DNA of 64,000 bases from Streptomyces cinerochromogenes. GTDB lineage: Bacteria; Actinomycetota; Actinomycetes; Streptomycetales; Streptomycetaceae. Location: contig NZ_BMRM01000003.1 in the NCBI RefSeq assembly GCF_014648635.1, forward strand, positions 124,001-188,000. The letters are read 5' to 3'. A model generated the notes under the pieces. That model was not told the DNA's origin. It made no database searches and was given only the letters and a program-made list of their open reading frames with translations. The position numbers and the translations under genes are program-made. Shown in pieces: positions 58,391 to 64,000 of the stretch; within the stretch, counting starts at the first letter, position 1, and every line of letters starts with the position of its first letter.

Positions 58391-59440
58391 TCAGCCGGGG
58401 AAGTGTCCCGTGGAACGGAGCCGCCAGCGTCGTTCGGCATAGGCGAGGTCGTCCCGCCACAGGCGCCCGGCCGCCGCGCGGACGAGCGGTCGCAGCAGGG
58501 GCGCCGCCCGGCGGGCGACCGCGAAACCCGGCCGGCCGGACACGGCCAGCACGGCTTCGGTCACCGCGGTCCGCGGCCGGCCCAGCGCGTCCGGCCCGAG
58601 GGGAGTGGCGTGGGTCTCGACGACGGAGCCCGCGCCCTCGCCCTCGGTGATCCGCATGACGACCGTGCGCGGTTCGGGAGCCGTGAACACGGCCCGGACC
58701 GGCACCACCAGGCGTCCCGCCAGCTTGAAGGAGACGTCCACGGTGAAGGCGTCGTCCGTACAGCCCACGGGGCCTTGGGACGGATCGCCCCCGGCCGCGG
58801 CACCGGCACCGGGTGATCCGACCACGGTGAGGTCCGCGAACGCGTACGGATGGAGCCACGCGCCGTGCCACGGGTCGAGGCGGTTGGCCACGACGTCCTC
58901 GACCTCGCAGACCCCTGTGCCCGCGTACACGGCGGTCAGCGCACCCGCCCGCTCGGGCCGCCGCGCCAGCACCGGTCCGTCCAGCGGCGCCTCGCCCCCC
59001 ACCTCGTCCAGCCGCACCCACAGCAGGACGCCGTCGTCGTGCACCGGCAGGGGAGCCCAGCCCGCGTACGGGGTGCCGTCCAGGGCCAGCCCGTGCCAGC
59101 GGCACACCAGGGTGCCGCAGCGGACCGGACTGTCCCGCAACGGTGCGCCGAGATGGGGGCAGACGCCGGGACCGCCCGTGAGACGGCCGTCCGGACCCCG
59201 CCAGACGACCACCTCCCGTCCCGCCACGGTCCGGCCGAGCGGACGGTCCTCCCGCAGGTCGCGCGACGCGCCGACCACGTACCAGTTGCCGGACGGGCGG
59301 GCCTGCGCCCGCTTCAGCGCCTCCGCGATCACCGCGGGCCCGGCCTCGCGCCAGGTGGGCCGCTGCCCCTCCCACGGCACCGGGCGCCGGCGCAGCGAGA
59401 GCGGAAGACGGCCGCGCCGGCCGGACGGGTCGGGGTTCAC
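58391..59440 (-). CDS. Rieske 2Fe-2S protein of the carotenoid cluster (DUF5914, crtV position)
   Basis: 349-residue protein. The Rieske cluster is bound by [14 protein letters not shown] (CxH) and LVCRWHGL (CxxH), preceded by [10 protein letters not shown] and VVVWRGPDG. The C-terminal 200 residues resemble a ring-hydroxylating oxygenase alpha-subunit fold ([20 protein letters not shown]) but lack a clear 2-His-1-Asp iron site. Start GTG overlaps the crtB stop (GTGA), with GAAGGAGG upstream. In the Streptomyces isorenieratene cluster this position is called crtV; its role in ring or polyene modification is not established. The DUF number is from memory. Confidence 0.85.
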   Translation of the reverse strand: MNPDPSGRRGRLPLSLRRRPVPWEGQRPTWREAGPAVIAEALKRAQARPSGNWYVVGASRDLREDRPLGRTVAGREVVVWRGPDGRLTGGPGVCPHLGAPLRDSPVRCGTLVCRWHGLALDGTPYAGWAPLPVHDDGVLLWVRLDEVGGEAPLDGPVLARRPERAGALTAVYAGTGVCEVEDVVANRLDPWHGAWLHPYAFADLTVVGSPGAGAAAGGDPSQGPVGCTDDAFTVDVSFKLAGRLVVPVRAVFTAPEPRTVVMRITEGEGAGSVVETHATPLGPDALGRPRTAVTEAVLAVSGRPGFAVARRAAPLLRPLVRAAAGRLWRDDLAYAERRWRLRSTGHFPG

Positions 59441-60450
59441 CCGGCCTCCTTCGCGGCGGGCGGGCGTGGTGCGCCGTGCGGTGCCGGCCGTACCGGGGGA
59501 CGCCGGGCTCGCAGCCGTGCGCCGACCGCCCGCAGGAGACCGTCGGCGGCCACCGCCGCGCGGCGGCGGCGCGGGACCACCGCGCGGCGGTGCAGCACCG
59601 GGTAACCGTCCTGGGCCACCGCGTCCAGGATGCCGCGGTACAGGACGAACGCGGTACGGATGCAGGGGCGCGACACCGGGTCCAGCATGGCGAGGCCGGG
59701 CAGCGCCTCCCGGTAGACACCGCGCGTCAGCGCCTCGAACTCGCGCAGCGCGGCCGTGATCCGGGGCTCGTGCCGGCCGGTGTCCCGGCTCCACCGCAGC
59801 AGTTCCCGGTCCACTCCGTGGGCGGCCAGCAGATCGGTGGGCAGGTAGACGCGCCCCCGGTCCAGGTCCTCGCCCACGTCGCGGAGGAAGTTGCTCAGCT
59901 GGAAGGCGACGCCGAGCGCCGCCGCGTAGGGGGCGGCCTGCTCGCGCGGCACGACCGTGCCCAGGACCGGCAGCATCTGCAGCCCGATCACCGCGGCCGA
60001 GCCGTGCATGTAGCCGCGCAGGTCGGCGTAGGTGGCGTAGTCGGTCACGGTCAGGTCGGCGCTCATCGCGGACATGAAGTCGTGGAAGAGGGCGTGCTCG
60101 ATGCCGTACCGGCGTGCGGTGTCGGTGAGGGCCAGCACCACCGGTTCGTGGCTGTGCCCCTCCCGCAGCCCCTGCTCCAGGCCCCGCCGCAGTTCCGCCA
60201 GGGCCGCCGCCCGCCGCCGGGTGCCGGTGCCGGTGCCGACAGCGTCGACGCCGACACGGTCCACGATGTCGTCGGCCCAGCGGGCGAAGCCGTACAGGGC
60301 GTGCACGGCGGATCTGCGCTCGACCGGCAGCAGCCGGGTGGCGAGGAAATACGTCTTGCCGTGCCGGGCGTTGAGGGCGCGGCAGTGGCGGTAGGCCGCG
60401 CGCAGCGCCGGGTCGGCGATCCCCGCCCTGTCCAGTTCACGGTCCGTCAT
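59437..60450 (-). CDS. crtB: Phytoene synthase
   Basis: 337-residue squalene/phytoene synthase that joins two GGPP to phytoene. It has both Asp-rich motifs: [12 protein letters not shown] and [29 protein letters not shown] and LQMLPVLG are also typical. The start ATG 60450 overlaps the end of crtI (ATGA) and the stop overlaps the Rieske gene start, so crtI-crtB-Rieske are translationally coupled. The C-terminal 40 residues are Arg/Pro-rich and not conserved. Confidence 0.95.
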   Translation of the reverse strand: MTDRELDRAGIADPALRAAYRHCRALNARHGKTYFLATRLLPVERRSAVHALYGFARWADDIVDRVGVDAVGTGTGTRRRAAALAELRRGLEQGLREGHSHEPVVLALTDTARRYGIEHALFHDFMSAMSADLTVTDYATYADLRGYMHGSAAVIGLQMLPVLGTVVPREQAAPYAAALGVAFQLSNFLRDVGEDLDRGRVYLPTDLLAAHGVDRELLRWSRDTGRHEPRITAALREFEALTRGVYREALPGLAMLDPVSRPCIRTAFVLYRGILDAVAQDGYPVLHRRAVVPRRRRAAVAADGLLRAVGARLRARRPPVRPAPHGAPRPPAAKEAG

Positions 60451-61985
60451 ACGGTGGCCGCCCTTCCGCGTGCCGACGAGGTGCGCGGAGCCGATGCGGG
60501 GGCCGGCAGGCCGGTGATCCGTGCGGCGGCGAGCTTGCCGGACAGCAGCACGGTCGGCACGCCGACGCCCGGTGTGGTCCCGCAGCCGGCGAGGACGGCG
60601 TTCTCGGTGCCCCGTGGCAGGTTCCGCGGCCGGAACGGCCCCGTCTGGGACACCGTGTGGGCGGCCGAGAACGGTGTCCCGGCGGCATGACCGGCGGCCT
60701 GCCAGGTGGCCGGGGTGACCAGGCACTCCTCCTCGACGGCGGCCTCGATGCCGTCCAGGCCGCGCCGTTGCAGCTCCCGCAGCAGCGTTCGACGGTAGCG
60801 GGGGCCGAGGTCGCCCCACGCGACGGCGTCCGGTCCGATGTCGGTGTTGGGACAGGGCGCGAGGACGTAGTGCAGATGGCGGCCCGGTGGAGCGAGCCCG
60901 GGGTCGGTGGCGGTGGGCCGGGTGACGAGCAGCGAGGGATCACTCATCAGCCGCCCGGTGCGGGTGAGTTCGGTGAACGTGGTCCGCCAGGCCGCGCCGA
61001 AGAACAGGGTGTGGTGCGCCAGGTGGGGCCAGGTGCGGTCCGTTCCGGCGTGCAGCACCACGGCGGACGGCGCGTGCCGCAGCTGCAGCGGGCGCCGTGG
61101 CCGGCGGCCGAGGAGCCGGTAGGCGACGGGCAGGTCGGGAGTGAGGACGACGGCGTCGCACGGGATGCGGTCCTGGTCCGTGACGACGGCCGTGACCCGG
61201 TCGCCGGAGCGTTCCAGGCGGATCACCTCCTGCCCGTACCGCAGGTCCCCGCCCGCGTCGGCGGCGGCGTCCGCCATGGCCCGCGGCAGGGCGTGCACGC
61301 CGCCCCGGGGGAAGTACACCCCCGCGACGGTGTCCATGTAGGCGATGACGGCGTACGCGGCGAGGGCGCGGGCCGGTGGCACGCCCGCGTACAGCGCCTG
61401 GAACGAGAAGACGCGGCGCAGCCGTTCGTCCCGGACGAAGCGCCCGATCCGGGCGTCCAGCCGGCCGAAGCCGCCGAGCGCGGCCAGCCGGGCCAGGTCG
61501 GTGTTGAGCAGATCGAGCGGGGAGTCGAAGTTCGCGTCGATGAAGCGGCGCATCTGCGCCCGGTGCAGCCGTGTCAGCCAGTCGCGCAGCCTCAGGTAAC
61601 CGGCCGCCTCGTCCGGACCGGCGAAGCGCTCCACCTCCGCCGTCATCGCGTCGGCGTCGGTGTGCACGTCCAGCGTGCTGCCGTCCGCGAAGCGGGCCCG
61701 GTAGGCCGGGTGCAGCGGGATCAGTTCGACCCGGCGGTACAGGCTGTCACCGACGGCCGCGAAGGCCTCCTCGGCGAGGTCGGGCATGGTCAGAACGGTG
61801 GGACCGGTGTCGATTTGGTAGCCGCCCAGGTCGAGGCGTCCGGCCCGGCCGCCGGGCAGCGTGTCCCGTTCGACGACGGTGACGCGACGTCCGGAGCCCA
61901 GCAGGTGCAGGGCGGCCGACAGCCCGGCGAGGCCGGCTCCCACCACCACGACGTGGTCGCTACGTCCGCGCAGCCCGCGCCTCAC
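60447..61985 (-). CDS. crtI: Phytoene desaturase
   Basis: 512-residue FAD-dependent desaturase converting phytoene to lycopene. The N-terminal dinucleotide motif is [20 protein letters not shown]. It then has [20 protein letters not shown] and [13 protein letters not shown], and the C-terminal [20 protein letters not shown] carotenoid-oxidoreductase signature. Start GTG 61985 is preceded by AGGAG at 8 bases. It overlaps the stop of an open frame (61982-62299) as GTGA. In related clusters crtE is the upstream partner; no GGPP synthase is recognisable here. Confidence 0.95.
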   Translation of the reverse strand: MRRGLRGRSDHVVVVGAGLAGLSAALHLLGSGRRVTVVERDTLPGGRAGRLDLGGYQIDTGPTVLTMPDLAEEAFAAVGDSLYRRVELIPLHPAYRARFADGSTLDVHTDADAMTAEVERFAGPDEAAGYLRLRDWLTRLHRAQMRRFIDANFDSPLDLLNTDLARLAALGGFGRLDARIGRFVRDERLRRVFSFQALYAGVPPARALAAYAVIAYMDTVAGVYFPRGGVHALPRAMADAAADAGGDLRYGQEVIRLERSGDRVTAVVTDQDRIPCDAVVLTPDLPVAYRLLGRRPRRPLQLRHAPSAVVLHAGTDRTWPHLAHHTLFFGAAWRTTFTELTRTGRLMSDPSLLVTRPTATDPGLAPPGRHLHYVLAPCPNTDIGPDAVAWGDLGPRYRRTLLRELQRRGLDGIEAAVEEECLVTPATWQAAGHAAGTPFSAAHTVSQTGPFRPRNLPRGTENAVLAGCGTTPGVGVPTVLLSGKLAAARITGLPAPASAPRTSSARGRAATV

Positions 61986-62299
61986 CGGTCGCTCTCCTGC
62001 CCGCCGCCGCCCGAGGCGGCCGGGCCGCGGGAACCGCCCGGATGCGGCCCGGGGCGCGGGCGGTCGCCGTCGTCGGACGCCGTCCCGGCGGGTACGTCCG
62101 CGCCGCCCGTGCGCGTCCCGGTCACGCACGCCCCGGTCACACGCGCCCCGGTCAGGTCCGGGGCGACCGCGTCCCGGCCCGCGCCCGTGCCCCCGTCCGG
62201 GCGCGTCCGGACGGGGGAAGCCGGCACCGGTGGTGGTACCGGGTGAGGAGTGGGCGGCGGCGCGACCGCATGGTGTTCCTTCGCCTGTGTCGGGCACAT
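61982..62299 (-). CDS. Possible small Pro/Gly-rich ORF coupled to crtI
   Basis: 105 codons from ATG 62299, preceded by AGAGG, ending with a TGA that overlaps the crtI GTG. The sequence is Pro, Gly, Thr and Arg-rich and disordered ([32 protein letters not shown]). It has no family resemblance. It could be a leader peptide that couples translation, a residual end of a lost crtE, or a chance open frame in high-GC DNA. Confidence 0.3.
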   Translation of the reverse strand: MCPTQAKEHHAVAPPPTPHPVPPPVPASPVRTRPDGGTGAGRDAVAPDLTGARVTGACVTGTRTGGADVPAGTASDDGDRPRPGPHPGGSRGPAASGGGGQESDR

Positions 62300-62657
62300 C
62301 CCCGTTCCTCTCACGTCGTGGGCACACGGCGGCTCGTCACCACGTCCTCGGCGCGTGCACGGGCTCGTGACCACGTCCTCGGCGCGTGCGGCGGGCCTGC
62401 ACGCGGCACCGGCCGAAGCGTGGCCGAGCGCCTGCGGCCATGCCTTCCACCATCCGGGCCCGCCGTGACCGGCGGGTGCCGCAGTCGAGTGACACGCGTC
62501 CGTTCGGGCACGCGGGCGGGAACACACGCACCACGTGTGCGGTGCGCGGGCCGGGGTGGTCACGCACGGCGTGTGCGGTGCACGGCCGGGACGGTCACGC
62601 GCAGCGCGCGAGGTGCGCACGGGAACGCGCAGCAGGGGCAGCAGGGAAGGAGCCGTC
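62300..62657. promoter_or_regulatory. Divergent crt regulatory region with direct repeats
   Basis: Two sets of tandem repeats lie between crtI and crtY. A 31-bp unit occurs twice (62331-62361, 62362-62392; core CGTCCTCGGCGCGTGC) and a 36-bp unit occurs twice (62534-62569, 62570-62605; core CGTGTGCGGTGC). No clear promoter could be assigned. The region would have to drive both crt operons. Confidence 0.5.
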
Positions 62658-63881
62658 GTGTTCGAGGCGGAGGTGGCCGTGGTCGGCGGGGGAGCCGCCG
62701 GCCTGTCGCTGGCCCATCGTCTGGCCGGTCGCGTACGGGGGCTGCGGACGCCGTCCGTCGTCCTCGTGGACGCGCCGCCCGGTCCGCTGCGCCCCCCGCG
62801 CCGCACGTGGTGCTTCTGGGAGGCGGGCCGCGGACGGTTCGACGCCGCGCTGACGGCGAGTTGGGGGCGCCTGCGGGTGAGGCCCCCCACCGGCGACTCC
62901 ATCGAGGGGGACCTCGCGCCGCTGCGGTACAAGATGATCCGGTCCGACGACTTCGAGACCCTGGTCGGGCGGGACCTGGCGCGCAGCCCGAACGTGCGGC
63001 GGGTGGAGGCCACCGTCGAGACGGTGGAGGACGTCGAGGGCGGGGCCCGCGTCCGGTTGCGGTACGCCGACGGCACGGCGGGCGTGCTCGGCGCCCGCTG
63101 GGTGTTCGACTCCCGGCCCCTCGGCAGCCTGCCCGCCGCGCGCACCACGCTGCTCCAGCACTTCCACGGCTGGTTCGTCCGCACCGCACGGCCGGTCCTC
63201 GACCCCTCCACCGTGGAGTTCATGGACTTCCGCACCCCACAGCCCGCCGCCGGCCTCTCCTTCGGTTACGTCCTGCCCACCGGACCGCACGAGGCGCTCG
63301 TCGAGTACACGGAGTTCTCCCCCCGGCTCCTCACCGGCAGCGGCTACGAGGCGGCGGTGCGGAACTACGTCCACGAGGTTCTGCGCCTGGGGGACCTCGA
63401 CGTCCTGGCCACCGAGACCGGGGTCATCCCGATGACGGACGCCCCGATCCCGCGCCAGGTCGGCGCCCGCGTCTTCCGCATCGGTGCGGCGGGAGGCGCG
63501 ACCCGGCCCTCCACCGGCTACACCTTCTCCGGCCTGCAACGCCAGACCCGGGCCGTCGCCGCCGCCCTGCGCCGGGGAGTACGGCCCGTGCCGCCCCCCG
63601 CCCACTCCGCCCGCTCCCACGCCATGGACGCCGTACTGCTGCGCGCCCTGGCCGGCGGCCGGGTCGACGGGCCGGCACTGTTCTGCGGCCTGTTCCGCCA
63701 GGTACCCGCGCCCCGCCTGCTGCGCTTCCTCGACGGACGCACCCGGCTGCACGAGGACCTCGCCATCGGCCTGCGCACCCCGATCGGCCCGATGCTCCGC
63801 TCGGCACTCGACCTGCCGCACCTGCCCCGCCGCCCGTTCGACTGCCTCCCCACCGCGCCACCGCCCCTGGAGACCGGATGA
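62658..63881 (+). CDS. crtY: Lycopene beta-cyclase
   Basis: 407-residue FAD/NAD-binding cyclase that forms beta-ionone rings on lycopene. The N-terminal motif is VAVVGGGAAGLSLAHRLAG. LRPPRRTWCFWEAG is the diagnostic cyclase segment. Also conserved are YKMIRSDDFETLV, LLQHFHGWFVRTARPVLDPS and GGATRPSTGYTF. Start GTG 62658 has GGAAGGAG upstream. Its stop overlaps the next gene (ATGA). It is divergent from crtI, giving the layout of the Streptomyces isorenieratene cluster. Confidence 0.95.
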   Translation: MFEAEVAVVGGGAAGLSLAHRLAGRVRGLRTPSVVLVDAPPGPLRPPRRTWCFWEAGRGRFDAALTASWGRLRVRPPTGDSIEGDLAPLRYKMIRSDDFETLVGRDLARSPNVRRVEATVETVEDVEGGARVRLRYADGTAGVLGARWVFDSRPLGSLPAARTTLLQHFHGWFVRTARPVLDPSTVEFMDFRTPQPAAGLSFGYVLPTGPHEALVEYTEFSPRLLTGSGYEAAVRNYVHEVLRLGDLDVLATETGVIPMTDAPIPRQVGARVFRIGAAGGATRPSTGYTFSGLQRQTRAVAAALRRGVRPVPPPAHSARSHAMDAVLLRALAGGRVDGPALFCGLFRQVPAPRLLRFLDGRTRLHEDLAIGLRTPIGPMLRSALDLPHLPRRPFDCLPTAPPPLETG

Positions 63882-64000
63882 CCCTGCTGCGCGACGAGGA
63901 CCTCACCGCCGCGTTCGACCACGCCGCCCGCAGCTACGACGCGCTGGTCGCCGCCAACCCCGGCTACCACGCCCACCTGCGGCGCTCGGTACGCCGTCTC
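63878..64000 (+). CDS. crtT: Putative methyltransferase, start only (crtT position)
   Basis: Only 41 codons lie within the window (MTLLRDEDLTAAFDHAARSY, then DALVAANPGYHAHLRRSVRR). The FDxAARxYDxLVxxNPGYHxHL pattern is that of the class I SAM methyltransferases at the crtT position of Streptomyces carotenoid clusters. It overlaps the crtY stop. The SAM motif itself is beyond the right edge. Confidence 0.75.
   Translation, partial: MTLLRDEDLTAAFDHAARSYDALVAANPGYHAHLRRSVRRL

Noticed and set aside
62535..62657. Upstream extension of crtY to an earlier start
   Set aside because: It would cross the tandem repeats and add non-conserved residues; GGAAGGAG places the start at GTG 62658.
1..64000. 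tRNA, rRNA, complete IS element or phage genes
   Set aside because: No cloverleaf-like or rRNA sequence, intact transposase, integrase or structural phage gene was recognised on either strand.

Overview
The window is high-GC actinobacterial DNA and is almost certainly from a Streptomyces chromosome. The evidence is an SsgA-like sporulation protein, Tat and Sec secreted glycoside hydrolases, an alpha-lytic-type S1 protease, an FxsT-type NB-ARC/TPR regulator whose gene carries a TTA (bldA) codon, and an isorenieratene-type crt cluster. GTG and TTG starts, ATGA/GTGA overlaps and strong purine Shine-Dalgarno sites agree with this. No rRNA, tRNA, CRISPR array, prophage integrase or intact transposase was seen.

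Layout. 1-5.3 kb: cytochrome bd oxidase (cydB cut by the left edge, cydA), a Dps ferritin-like protein, an SsgA-like protein, a pirin and a small GNAT protein. 5.6-11.5 kb: a five-gene operon for a xanthine-dehydrogenase-family molybdenum hydroxylase (large, FAD and 2Fe-2S subunits), an ACMSD-like amidohydrolase and an XdhC-type maturation factor. 11.6-20.6 kb: pyruvate:quinone oxidase, an AraC regulator, a DUF1275/DoxX/isochorismatase set, a YtcJ-like amidohydrolase and two alpha/beta hydrolases. 20.7-24.3 kb: a His-rich membrane-anchored protein, a PLP cysteine-synthase-family enzyme and an MFS transporter with a long heptapeptide-repeat insertion. 24.4-26.7 kb: a LacI-operator-preceded Gfo/Idh dehydrogenase, a PmoA-family protein and a cupin remnant. 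26.7-30.8 kb: FxsT and a divergent small protein.

30.8-36.8 kb is a secreted polysaccharide-degradation locus (GH5, GH95, alginate-lyase family). The last two genes diverge from a region with well-formed promoters and two related operators. 36.8-37.7 kb is a graveyard of gene remnants, including an ATP-dependent DNA ligase C-terminus. 37.7-42.0 kb is a TetR / enoyl-CoA hydratase / bis-MGD molybdenum oxidoreductase / thioesterase module. 42.7-45.3 kb encodes two secreted beta-1,3-glucanases (GH16+CBM13, GH64). 45.6-50.2 kb holds a DUF5954 protein, an SRPBCC protein, HtpG and a dienelactone-hydrolase-like protein. 50.5-54.3 kb encodes a secreted S1 protease and a GH2+AbfB enzyme. The protease and GH16 promoters carry the same LacI-type palindrome.

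54.4-58.2 kb holds small membrane and stress genes, a DHA2 exporter and a cluster of short dispersed repeats. One 168-bp element occurs twice in inverted orientation, 17.7 kb apart, with CTAG edges that supply the TAG stop codons of two genes. 58.4-64 kb is a carotenoid cluster: crtI-crtB-Rieske (crtV position) leftwards and crtY-crtT rightwards. The place where crtE usually precedes crtI does not hold a recognisable GGPP synthase.
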